DNA from: Cereibacter_A sp052244495
GTDB taxonomy: Bacteria; Pseudomonadota; Alphaproteobacteria; Rhodobacterales; Rhodobacteraceae
DNA length: 64,000 nucleotides
Reading direction: 5' to 3' (one strand)
Assembly: GCA_052244495.1 (NCBI GenBank)
Contig: JBQPXH010000012.1
Shown here: positions 6,681-15,177 of the stretch, in pieces
Position numbering within the stretch: the stretch's first letter is position 1
How the letters are laid out: every line of letters starts with the position of its first letter
Position numbers and translations under genes: made by a program
The notes under the pieces: generated by a model
Database searches by the model: none
Told to the model about the DNA's origin: nothing
The model's input: only the letters and a program-made list of their open reading frames with translations

Positions 6681-6863
6681 ATGCGATCAGCCACCGTCAC
6701 GAAGACCGCGATCAGCCGCGCCATTGCCGCCTGGAAGGAATCTGGGCTGAAGGTCGGCGGGATGGAGATCACCAAGGACGGCACCATCCGTATCACGGCC
6801 GCGATGGACGATTCGGCGCCCGTGGCTCAGCGTGGTGGGCCGAAGCAGTGGCCGACCAGGTGA
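6681..6863 (+). CDS. Small protein upstream of integrase, 60 aa (possible excision factor)
   Basis: Lies directly before the integrase and overlaps its GTG start (GTGA, 6860-6863). AGGAGG stands upstream at about 6666. The sequence has an amphipathic helix (ISRAIAAWKESGLKVGGMEI) followed by two short strands (KDGTIRIT), a pattern I associate with small proteins that precede integrases in alphaproteobacterial prophages. A recombination-directionality role is a guess from position only. Confidence 0.55.
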   Translation: MRSATVTKTAISRAIAAWKESGLKVGGMEITKDGTIRITAAMDDSAPVAQRGGPKQWPTR

Positions 6864-7957
6864 TCGACGTGAAGCACAACTTCCCGGGCCTCCTGCGCGA
6901 GAAGCTCCCGTCCGGGGCCATCCGCTTCCGTGTCCGGGCCGAGGGCAACAAGCGGCTCCGCACCCCCATCCCGGTCGGGCCCGACCATGCTGACTTCTAT
7001 CACCACTATACGGCCGCCCGGGAGGGGCGGCGCTGGGAGGGGCCGTCGCCCGAGAGCAAGGCGGTCGCCCACTCCATCCAGTGGCTGGTGGACAAGTATC
7101 TCGCGCACCTTGGGCGGCTGGTCGACGCCGGACAGGCCTCGAAGCTGACGCTTCAGCAGCGGCGATCCCAGCTGCGCAGGCTCTGCGCCATGCCCACCGA
7201 CGACGGCGGCGGCATCTACGGCGAATATGACATGTGCGCGCCGCGGAGTGCCTTCATTGCCGCCCGGGACCAGTGGCGCGACAAGCCCGGCGAGGCGAAC
7301 AACCTCATCAAGTCTGTCTCGGCCATGTATCGCTGGGCCATCGAGGAGGCTGAGCTCCTCGCCGAGAACCCGGTCAAGGGCATCAAGAAGCTCGCCATGA
7401 AAGGGGAGGGGGCGGCGCCCTGGACGCCGGAGGATCTGAAGAAGTTCCGGGACAGGCATCCGCTCGGCACCACCGCGCATCTGTGGCTCACGCTGCAGAT
7501 GTTCACGGCCTGCCGGATCGACGACGCGCGCAAGCTCGGCCGCCGGCATGAGGTCGAGAGGGCCGGGGAGCTGTGGCTGGACTTCCAGCCCAGCAAGAAG
7601 GGAAGCGCGCCGGTGTCGATCCCGATGATGGCGCCCCTCCTGCGGGCCGTCCGGGCGCAGAAGGTGCAGGGGGCGACCTATCTTCTGACCGACTACGGCA
7701 AGCCCTTCAGCACAGCCGAGAGCCTGCGCAACCGCGTCCGCAAATGGTGCTCGGCGGCCGGCATCGAGGGGAAGTCCTCGCACGGGATCCGGAAGGCCGT
7801 GGCCGAACTCTTGGCAGAGGCCGGCTGCACCCAGCACCAGATCATGGCGATCATGGCGCACACACAGGCGAAGACCTCCGAGATCTACACGAAGGGCGCG
7901 CAGCGGCGGGTGCTGGCGGCAGATGCCCTAGCCGCTCTGAGCGACATGGAGTGGTGA
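6860..7957 (+). CDS. Tyrosine recombinase/integrase, 365 aa
   Basis: The start is a GTG at 6860 overlapping the upstream stop; another GTG at 6848 is possible. The protein has an N-terminal strand domain, a SAM-like core-binding segment around residues 75-175, and a catalytic domain with the expected residues: R219 (TACRIDDARKL), H308 and R311 (SHGIRK), H334 (MAHTQAK) and the nucleophile Y343 (SEIYTKG). It therefore looks intact and active. It should integrate and excise the element; the attachment site is not seen directly beside it. The tRNA gene at 10512-10584 is a candidate. Confidence 0.9.
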   Translation: MIDVKHNFPGLLREKLPSGAIRFRVRAEGNKRLRTPIPVGPDHADFYHHYTAAREGRRWEGPSPESKAVAHSIQWLVDKYLAHLGRLVDAGQASKLTLQQRRSQLRRLCAMPTDDGGGIYGEYDMCAPRSAFIAARDQWRDKPGEANNLIKSVSAMYRWAIEEAELLAENPVKGIKKLAMKGEGAAPWTPEDLKKFRDRHPLGTTAHLWLTLQMFTACRIDDARKLGRRHEVERAGELWLDFQPSKKGSAPVSIPMMAPLLRAVRAQKVQGATYLLTDYGKPFSTAESLRNRVRKWCSAAGIEGKSSHGIRKAVAELLAEAGCTQHQIMAIMAHTQAKTSEIYTKGAQRRVLAADALAALSDMEW

Positions 7958-8327
7958 CGAAGAGACGACCTCGCCCCCTGCGTCAGGCGATGGTGCTGCT
8001 TGGAGATCATGGCCCAGTGGGCACAATGACTTGTTGGACAGCTGCTCCCGAAGGACTGCTGTCTGCTAGGCGCAGAAGCGGACCCCCGCTGCTGCTTGGC
8101 CGAGCGCAGCAAGATTGCGCGCCCGGCCCAAAGCGGACCTTGGTGTAAGTTGCCCTGAAGGTCGGCTTCGGAACCCATACCTGCGCCGCGAGGCCGACCC
8201 AGCCCGGCAGTAATTCTCAGCTTATCCCAGCCCGATTCATCGACCGACGATATTAAATGTGATATGCTCTTAATCAATCGGTGAGCCAGAGGTCCTGGCG
8301 CGTCGGACATTGCGAAGGTTCGAGCGC
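7958..8327. other. Gene-free stretch with AT-rich promoter-like dip
   Basis: No supported gene. A minus-strand frame at 7885-8310 overlaps the integrase and lacks family character. Around 8240-8275 the DNA becomes strikingly AT-rich (GATATTAAATGTGATATGCT); TATGCT at about 8264 with ATCGAC eighteen bases upstream could be a promoter for the secreted-protein gene at 8328. Confidence 0.35.
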
Positions 8328-9386
8328 ATGCGAACAGTCATGTATTCACCCTTGCGAGCGGGAGTTGCTCGGCGGACGCGAGCTTGCTCTTCTTGGAACC
8401 ATGGTTGGAATTACCCTGTCGTGGCAGCGGTTTGGTTTGCGGGAGTATTGACTGGCGCGGTTCCGGCCGCAGCGACACCTCCCGAAGCCGTGCAGCCGGA
8501 TTTCACCGGCCCCCCGAATGAGCTGTCACACGAAACGCGATGGTTCGACTTCCGGACCGATGCTGCGGCAGGCGAGGTTTACCGGAGCATCAATCGCTCC
8601 TTCTGGGTGCAAGTTCAGAACGACAGCGACAACGATTTGAGGATTATCTGGCACATCGCCGGTGTTGATGGCTGGGTCGAGCCAGGCAGCGACCGGGCCT
8701 GGCCCCGCGACCTCGTCGTGGGGTCCGAGCGGCAGATAAATGTCTTTACCAGTTGTGTCTCCTACGGAAACCGGGGCTCCGATCACGTTACAGCGACGCT
8801 GATCGGACCGTCTTGGGAAATCCAGCCGTCCCAGGAGCAGGTTGACGCGCAGTGCGCGGGCCTTGAGGGCAGACCCACCCTCGTTGATCCGCCGCCGGCC
8901 ACCCAGGAGACGGAGATTTTCCCATTTTCACGCTTCTACGATTTCATATTTCCGTCGTCGCTCGATGAGCCCGGGAGCACCATGCTGCGCATACGCGCGA
9001 ACTACACGATCAATCCTGAGACGGAGTGGGCTTACCAGGCCACTCTCGATTTCGAACTTGGTCGCGCGGAAGGCTATGAGGGTGGCGATCCGCGCGGGAT
9101 GAAGTTATCAATTTTCCAAGCCTCTGAGGAGGACCAAGTGATCGCTGACGCCTTGGAGGCAAGTTTTCCCGACGGTCTCCAGCCCGGGCTCGTTGAGCCA
9201 CCTGTAGTATTTGGCACGGTCGAGGAGCCGGGAGACGAGCCCGTCTTTGGTTCGGTGAAGTTCTATGTCGAGGGAGGTGAGGAGACCGTCTGGCGCATGG
9301 CGCAGCTCGGCCTCGGCTTCGAAACCGCCGACGGGGAAAGGGCCGCGACCCTCTACATTCCAGTCTTCAGCACCTTGGAGCAATAG
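8328..9386 (+). CDS. Secreted protein of unknown function, 352 aa
   Basis: The ATG at 8328 has AAGG nine bases upstream; a TTG at 8310 is in frame. After a long basic head the hydrophobic segment YPVVAAVWFAGVLTGAVPAA ends in a likely signal-peptidase site (AAA before TPPEA), so the mature protein should be periplasmic or extracellular. The rest has alternating aromatic and polar residues suggesting beta-sandwich domains (SFWVQVQNDSDNDLRIIWHI; RIRANYTINPETEWAYQATL; VKFYVEGGEETVWRMAQLGL), and two cysteines (in VFTSCVSYG and DAQCAGLEG) could form a disulfide. No family recognised. Base composition is lower in GC than the core genes, consistent with acquired cargo between integrase and tRNA. Confidence 0.65.
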   Translation: MRTVMYSPLRAGVARRTRACSSWNHGWNYPVVAAVWFAGVLTGAVPAAATPPEAVQPDFTGPPNELSHETRWFDFRTDAAAGEVYRSINRSFWVQVQNDSDNDLRIIWHIAGVDGWVEPGSDRAWPRDLVVGSERQINVFTSCVSYGNRGSDHVTATLIGPSWEIQPSQEQVDAQCAGLEGRPTLVDPPPATQETEIFPFSRFYDFIFPSSLDEPGSTMLRIRANYTINPETEWAYQATLDFELGRAEGYEGGDPRGMKLSIFQASEEDQVIADALEASFPDGLQPGLVEPPVVFGTVEEPGDEPVFGSVKFYVEGGEETVWRMAQLGLGFETADGERAATLYIPVFSTLEQ

Positions 9387-9472
9387 GGTGCTTCTATGGC
9401 CGCGTGTTCAGCACTTGAATTCGAGCCGCCATTCCCCGAATTGGGTGCGGGGTGTAGTCACGTTTGGCCAGA

Positions 9473-9540
9473 ACTCCGTTCGGAGTGGGGCCTGGGTCCG
9501 CGGCAACTGGCGGAGAAGAGCTCGACGCTCTTTAAGAGCG
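9473..9540. promoter_or_regulatory. Two perfect dyads upstream of the four-span membrane gene
   Basis: ACTCCG-TT-CGGAGT at 9473-9486 and CGCTCTT-T-AAGAGCG at 9526-9540 are both perfect inverted repeats in the 186-base gap before the ATG at 9573. They could be operators or RNA hairpins in the leader. Neither has a T-run, so terminators are less likely. Confidence 0.4.
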
Positions 9541-9572
9541 CCGGGAGGCCCTGCACGCGAGGCGAATAGGCC

Positions 9573-10040
9573 ATGACCGATCCTCCGAAAAGTCTGCTCG
9601 AGAAGCTCTTCGAAGGCGTTTCTTTTGAAAGGCTCGGTAAAAACTTTGTGGAGATGATCGTGGCCTGCATGACGCCGGCCTTGGTTATCCTGCTCGATTC
9701 GCAATTCCAGATCCTTGGGGGCGAAGGCTCCTTTCTCTACAATCCCGAATGGAAGTCCGGAGCGCACGCTACGGCGCTGTCCATCTGTTTCCCGATCGCA
9801 TTCGTGTTGAGCTTCCTTCTGAGGTCGACTTCCGAAAGGCGACTACTCAACTTAGGAAAAATCATCTTCATCCTCTTCTGTGTGTCTGTCGTTCTTTGCC
9901 TCGTTTTCTACTTCAGTATCAACGCCATGGGTCGGGAAGCGAGCGAACTCGCGCAAGATGCCTGGATGTTGTTCTACATACTCGCTTACGTGTTCCTGAC
10001 GGTGTCCGGGACGGCATACGCAGTGAAATATATCGGGTGA
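9573..10040 (+). CDS. Four-span membrane protein of unknown function, 155 aa
   Basis: The ATG at 9573 has GAGG upstream. A cytoplasmic-looking head of about 25 residues (SLLEKLFEGVSFERLGKNFV) precedes four hydrophobic segments: about 26-46 (MIVACMTPALVILLD), 64-83 (ALSICFPIAFVLSFLLRS), 92-115 (KIIFILFCVSVVLCLVFYF) and 130-152 (MLFYILAYVFLTVSGTAYAV). No family recognised. It lies on the same strand, 186 bases behind the secreted-protein gene, and has the same low-GC character, so the two may work together or simply be neighbouring cargo. Size and topology would suit an immunity, holin-like or phage-exclusion membrane protein; none of these is shown. Confidence 0.65.
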   Translation: MTDPPKSLLEKLFEGVSFERLGKNFVEMIVACMTPALVILLDSQFQILGGEGSFLYNPEWKSGAHATALSICFPIAFVLSFLLRSTSERRLLNLGKIIFILFCVSVVLCLVFYFSINAMGREASELAQDAWMLFYILAYVFLTVSGTAYAVKYIG

Positions 10041-10511
10041 GGCCGTCGCGCTGCACGCCCATGTGCAGATACGAAGAAGAGTTTTCCTGCGGAGTCCGAC
10101 CTCCGATAGAGTTTCCAGTTGCAGCGAAGAAGGAGCATGTGCGGCGAAAGGCAGGAATGTTCCGCACTCCGGACATTAGTGGAGCCTGCGGCGAAGGTCC
10201 GTTTCCCGCCCTCTGCGGCAACGCGGTGCATTGCGCTGCGTCCCGCATGAGTGACGGCAAAGGGCTGGTAGCGGTCATCATGCTTCGAGCCTTCATAGAT
10301 CTCCCGAGCGCTGTTCGTTGCGGAGGGCCGGCCAAGAGGCGCCGCCCTCTCGGCATGCGCATGGTCCGGTCTCGCCCACTTTAAGGGTGCGGATCGTGTC
10401 CTCAAGGGAGCCGCTCGAGTGGCCGGAACCTCGCGTCTGCGGCTCGGTGTCCCACGGTCCCGAAAATTGGGACACCTTACGTTGTTCTTGCGGGATAAAA
10501 TGCTGGAATGC
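10041..10511. other. Gene-free stretch between cargo and tRNA
   Basis: Several frames are open on both strands but contradict each other and lack ribosome sites or domains. The only structure seen is the inverted repeat near 10446-10476. If the element uses the tRNA gene, its right attachment core would be at the end of this stretch. Confidence 0.4.
10446..10476. repeat. Inverted repeat with two alternative left arms
   Basis: GGTGTCCC at 10446-10453 pairs with GGGACACC at 10469-10476; an inner GTCCC at 10457-10461 can instead pair with GGGAC at 10469-10473. The sequence stands 36 bases past the 3' end of the tRNA gene, so it may be the tRNA terminator hairpin or a recombinase-arm site. Confidence 0.45.
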
Positions 10512-10584
10512 TAGGCCCGGAGGGACTCGAACCCCCAACCAAGGCGTTATGAGCGCCCTGCTCTGACCATTGAGCTACAGGCCC
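10512..10584 (-). tRNA. tRNA with CAT anticodon, probably tRNA-Ile2 (lysidine type)
   Basis: All four arms fold. The acceptor stem pairs GGGCCTG with CGGGCCT (one G-U at position 1-72) followed by discriminator A. The anticodon loop is CTCATAA (anticodon CAT at 10549-10551) on a GGGCG/CGCCT stem, and the T-loop is TTCGAGT on GGGGG/CCCTC. CCA is not encoded. The anticodon arm and the TTGGT variable region resemble the E. coli minor tRNA-Ile whose C34 is changed to lysidine by TilS, more than an elongator tRNA-Met. The gene's 3' end faces the integrative element, which makes it a natural attachment site. Confidence 0.9.
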
Positions 10585-10690
10585 GGCCGGTTCCGGTTAA
10601 GGCGAAGAGGCGCAGGGGTCAAGCGCGCTTCGCGTTGCGGAGGCGCCGTTGATCGTCTAGAGCAGCCGCAGGCAGCGGCAGGGGTGAAAG

Positions 10691-11733
<1,043 letters not shown>

Positions 11734-11737
<4 letters not shown>

Positions 11738-12324
11738 AACGCGTCGCCGTCCTGATCTCGGGCGGAGGCTCGAACATGCTCGCGCTCCTGCGCAGCATGG
11801 AGGGCGACCATCCGGCGCGTCCGGTGCTGGTGGCCTCGAACGACCCGCAGGCGGCGGGCCTCGCGCGGGCAGCCGCGCTCGGCGTGCCGGTCGCGGCAGT
11901 GGATCACCGGCCGTTCCACGGAGACCGCGCGGCCTTCGAGGCCGCGCTGCTGCAGCCGATCCTCGCGGCCGAGCCCGACATCCTCTGCCTCGCGGGCTTC
12001 ATGCGCGTGCTGACGGCGGATTTCGTCGGCCGGTTCGAGGGCCGGATGCTGAACATCCATCCCTCGCTGCTGCCGAAATATCAGGGGCTGCACACCCACC
12101 AGAGGGCGCTCGATGCGGGCGACGTCGAAGCGGGCTGCACCGTGCACGAGGTGACGGCCGCGCTCGACGACGGGCCGATCCTCGGGCAGGCGCGGGTGCC
12201 GGTGCTGCCGGGCGACACGGCAGAGACGCTCGCCGCCCGGGTGCTCGCGCGGGAGCATGTCCTCTACCCCGCGGTTCTGCGCCGTTTTGCGGCAGGCGAC
12301 CGCAGTCCGCTGCAGCTCGACTGA
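11734..12324 (+). CDS. purN: Phosphoribosylglycinamide formyltransferase (GART)
   Basis: Transfers a formyl group from 10-formyl-tetrahydrofolate to GAR, step three of purine synthesis. The GTG at 11734 overlaps the purM stop, giving 196 residues, the normal size. LISGGGSNM at the N-terminus binds the phosphate of GAR; NIHPSLLPKYQGLHTH near residue 107 carries the catalytic Asn and His; DDGPILGQ carries the catalytic Asp. Cytoplasmic. Confidence 0.96.
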
Positions 12325-12417
12325 CGCAAACGCCCATCGGCCTTTCCTTTTCCCCTCACGCCGCCTATAGCGGAAGCGCGGGACGAACCCGCATGAACCC
12401 CGAGACGCGGGATCTGG

Positions 12418-13575
12418 ATGCAGACGATCACCACCACCGAGGCGCTGGCCGCCTTTTGCGCGGCCGCCAAGACCGCTCCCTATGTCACGATCGACACGGA
12501 ATTCCTGCGAGAGCGCACCTACTGGTCGAAGCTCTGTCTGATCCAGATGGCCCTGCCGGGCAAGGATGGCGAAGCTGTGCTGGTGGATCCGGTCGAGGGG
12601 CCGGAGATGTCGCTCGAGCCGCTCTACGACCTCTTCCGGCACGAGCCGACGGTGAAGGTGTTCCACGCCGCGCGGCAGGATCTCGAGATCTTCTTCGTCG
12701 AGGGGCGGACCTTCCCCACGCCGCTCTTCGACACGCAGGTCGCCGCCATGGTCTGCGGCTTCGGCGAGCAGGTGGGCTATGAGACGCTGGTCAAGAAGAT
12801 CGCGCGCGAGCAGCTCGACAAGACCTCGCGCTTCACCGACTGGTCGCGGCGTCCGCTGAGCGAGGCGCAAAAGACCTACGCCATCGCCGACGTCACGCAT
12901 CTGCGGGTGATCTACGAATGGCTCTCGGCGCAGATCGAGAAGAACGGCCGGCAGAAATGGGTCGAGGAAGAGCTTGCGATCCTGACGGATCCCGAGACCT
13001 ACACGGTCCGACCCGAAGAGGCCTGGCTGCGGATCAAGACGCGCACGACCTCGGGCCGCTTCCTTGCCGTGGTGAAGGAACTCGCCCGGTTCCGCGAGGA
13101 ATATGCGCAGAAGAACAACGTCCCGCGGTCGCGCGTGATGAAGGACGACGCACTGCTCGAGATCGCCTCGACAAGGCCCGCCAATTCCGAGGAACTGGGC
13201 CGCTCGAGGCTCCTTCTGCGCGAGGGGCGGCGGGGCGATATCGCCGAGGGCATCCTCGCTGCCGTCAAGGCAGGCACGGAGGTGCGGGCCGAGGACCTGC
13301 CGAAGCCCGACCTCTCTCGCGAGCAGCTTCAGGTGAATCCGGCGCTTGCCGATCTCCTGCGGGTGCTGCTGAAGGCCAAGTCCGAGAGCCTCGGCGTCGC
13401 CGCGCGCCTGATCGCCTCGGCCGCCGATCTCGATGCCATCGCCGCGGGCGAGCGCGACCTGCCGACGCTCAAGGGCTGGCGTCTCGAGGCCTTTGGCGCC
13501 GACGCCCTGCGCCTCTGCCGGGGCGAGATCGCGCTTTCGGCCAAGGGCAATGACGTGCGCGTGGTGAAGCTCTGA
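12418..13575 (+). CDS. rnd: Ribonuclease D
   Basis: A 3'-5' exoribonuclease that trims tRNA precursors. The 385 residues carry the DEDD exonuclease domain first (D26 and E28 in TIDTEFLRERT; ARQDLEIFF; the Y-x3-D motif in TYAIADVTHL), then an HRDC-type domain around residues 210-290. The ATG at 12418 follows the purN stop by 93 bases. The gene stands alone on its transcript, with a strong inverted repeat 50 bases after its stop. Confidence 0.95.
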   Translation: MQTITTTEALAAFCAAAKTAPYVTIDTEFLRERTYWSKLCLIQMALPGKDGEAVLVDPVEGPEMSLEPLYDLFRHEPTVKVFHAARQDLEIFFVEGRTFPTPLFDTQVAAMVCGFGEQVGYETLVKKIAREQLDKTSRFTDWSRRPLSEAQKTYAIADVTHLRVIYEWLSAQIEKNGRQKWVEEELAILTDPETYTVRPEEAWLRIKTRTTSGRFLAVVKELARFREEYAQKNNVPRSRVMKDDALLEIASTRPANSEELGRSRLLLREGRRGDIAEGILAAVKAGTEVRAEDLPKPDLSREQLQVNPALADLLRVLLKAKSESLGVAARLIASAADLDAIAAGERDLPTLKGWRLEAFGADALRLCRGEIALSAKGNDVRVVKL

Positions 13576-13624
13576 CGCTGCGAGGCTGTTCGCGCGCGTA
13601 GCCACTCCGATTGTCCGATCCCGC

Positions 13625-13655
13625 CCGCCCGACCCGCATGGCGCCGGTCGGGCGG
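13625..13655. terminator. 10-bp hairpin between convergent rnd and lipoprotein genes
   Basis: CCGCCCGACC at 13625-13634 pairs perfectly with GGTCGGGCGG at 13646-13655 around an 11-base loop. No T-run follows on either strand, so termination may need Rho or the GC-rich stem alone. Confidence 0.5.
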
Positions 13656-13737
13656 AGCGTGGTTCTGCGACGGCGCGGCACCACAACCCTACAAAAGGGC
13701 CGCATGGCGGGTGCGCCGGGACCGGCGCAGCCTTCGC

Positions 13738-14190
13738 TCAGCGCCGGCTGGTGAGGGCGTTGCCCGCTGCCACCACGGTGATCTGGCTGATCGACCGGAG
13801 CTGATAGGCCGTCAGATACGCTCCGACCGTCACCTCGCGCGAGGCCTGGGTCGAGACATCGCCGCCCTGAGGCGGGGGCAGGGCACGGAACTCGTAGGTG
13901 ATCACCCCGTTTTCAACCGGCCGCGCCACAAGCTCGGCATCCCAGTAGCCCTGCGTCGGCGGCACGCCCACGGCGCGCACCACGGCGCCGCCGCGGTTCT
14001 GCTCCACATCGAGCGAGATCACCTGCGCCATCAGCGGTCGCGTGTCGGGCGCGGTGCTCGGCAGGTCCGTCGGTGCCAGCACGGACGGCGCGGGCTCCGA
14101 CCCGCCGAACCAGTTCAGCGGGTTGAGGCGCGAGCCGCAGGCCCCGAGTGACAGGACCAGCGTGAGCCCCACGAGCAGCGGTCGTCTCAT
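13738..14190 (-). CDS. Lipoprotein of unknown function, 150 aa
   Basis: The signal peptide MRRPLLVGLTLVLSLGACGS ends in the lipobox LGAC, so Cys18 should be lipidated and the protein held in the outer or inner membrane facing the periplasm. After a Pro/Ser/Thr-rich linker the rest is beta-rich (AQVISLDVEQNRGGAVVRAV; AELVARPVENGVITYEFRAL). No family function known to me. It diverges from sufE, with 128 bases between the starts. Confidence 0.75.
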   Translation of the reverse strand: MRRPLLVGLTLVLSLGACGSRLNPLNWFGGSEPAPSVLAPTDLPSTAPDTRPLMAQVISLDVEQNRGGAVVRAVGVPPTQGYWDAELVARPVENGVITYEFRALPPPQGGDVSTQASREVTVGAYLTAYQLRSISQITVVAAGNALTSRR

Positions 14191-14318
14191 TCCTTCATCC
14201 CTCGCATCGTTCTCTGCCCATTGGCTAGCCGATGCCGCGCGCTTTGGAAAGCGCGGGCGCGCAGGGCTGGACCTTGCGTGGGCGAGGGGCTACCTCTGGC
14301 TCAGAGACGGAGAGGACC

Positions 14319-14747
14319 ATGGCCACCGAAGCCTTCGAAGACATTGCCGAGACGTTCGACTTCCTCGACGACTGGGAGGACCGGTATCGGCATGTGATCG
14401 AGCTCGGCAAGGCGATGCCGCCGCTGGACGACGCCTTCAAGGTGCCCTCGACGAAGGTCGAGGGCTGCGCCAGCCAGGTCTGGATCCGGCCGGTCATCGA
14501 GGGCGAGGGCGGTGCCGCGCGCTTCGACTTTCATGGCGACAGCGACGCGATGATCGTGCGCGGCCTCATTGCGGTGCTGCACGCGCTCTATTCCGGTCTG
14601 ACGGTGGCCGAGGTGGCAAAGGTGGACGCGCCGGCCGAACTGGCGCGGCTCGGGCTGGATCAGCACCTGTCCTCGCAGCGGTCGAACGGCCTGCGCGCGA
14701 TGGTCGACCGCATCCGCCGCGTCTCGGCCGAGGCTGCAGCCGCCTGA
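14319..14747 (+). CDS. sufE: SufE-type cysteine desulfuration protein
   Basis: Accepts persulfide sulfur from the SufS cysteine desulfurase and passes it to the Fe-S cluster scaffold. The 142 residues match family size, and the acceptor Cys is C50 in VEGCASQVW. ATG at 14319 with GGAGAGG upstream. It stands apart from other suf genes here. Confidence 0.9.
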   Translation: MATEAFEDIAETFDFLDDWEDRYRHVIELGKAMPPLDDAFKVPSTKVEGCASQVWIRPVIEGEGGAARFDFHGDSDAMIVRGLIAVLHALYSGLTVAEVAKVDAPAELARLGLDQHLSSQRSNGLRAMVDRIRRVSAEAAAA

Positions 14748-14769
14748 GCGGAGACGGCTTCCCGATCCC

Positions 14770-15111
14770 TCAGTACTGGCCGACCTTCGTGAACTCGGGC
14801 GCGAAGGCGAGATAGCCGGCGATCGATTCGAGCCCCTTCTTCGGCGATTCGTAGGACCAGGCGGCGTCCCGCAGGGTGCCGTTCGCGCCGACGATCGAGA
14901 AGTAGCTGGCCTCGCCCTTGAAGGGGCAGGTGGTCTTCTTCTCGCTCTTGTCGAACATCACCATCGCCACGTCCTCACGCGGGAAGTAGATCACCGGCTC
15001 TCGCGTGCCTTCTGTCAGTTCGATGGCATTGAGGGTTTCGCCCAGAACAGCCGAATCCGTCCGGATGACCCATTTGCCTTCGGCCTTGCGCAGGTGAATG
15101 TGATCGTTCAT
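14770..15111 (-). CDS. DUF427 domain protein, 113 aa
   Basis: The fold is seen in VIYFPREDVAMVMFDKSEKK followed by TTCPFKGEASYFS and the Trp-containing DAAWSYESP, the hallmark of DUF427. The ATG at 15111 has GAGGGA upstream. Biochemical role unknown. It converges with sufE with only 22 bases between the stops. Confidence 0.85.
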   Translation of the reverse strand: MNDHIHLRKAEGKWVIRTDSAVLGETLNAIELTEGTREPVIYFPREDVAMVMFDKSEKKTTCPFKGEASYFSIVGANGTLRDAAWSYESPKKGLESIAGYLAFAPEFTKVGQY

Positions 15112-15177
15112 CGGAGAGTCCCTCACTGTGCTGCAACGCAGCAAATCATGCCGCCGCGCAGGCCTTCGGGCAAGAGG

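Noticed and set aside
7885..8310. Minus-strand ORF of 141 codons after the integrase
   Set aside because: It overlaps the integrase 3' end, starts in an AT-rich promoter-like patch, and has no ribosome site or family pattern.
9919..10538. Several overlapping ORFs before the tRNA on both strands
   Set aside because: They contradict one another, one crosses into the tRNA gene, and none has domain or ribosome-site support.
10512..10584. Elongator tRNA-Met
   Set aside because: The CAT anticodon allows it, but the anticodon arm and variable region look more like the lysidine-modified tRNA-Ile2. A TilS-identity check would settle it.
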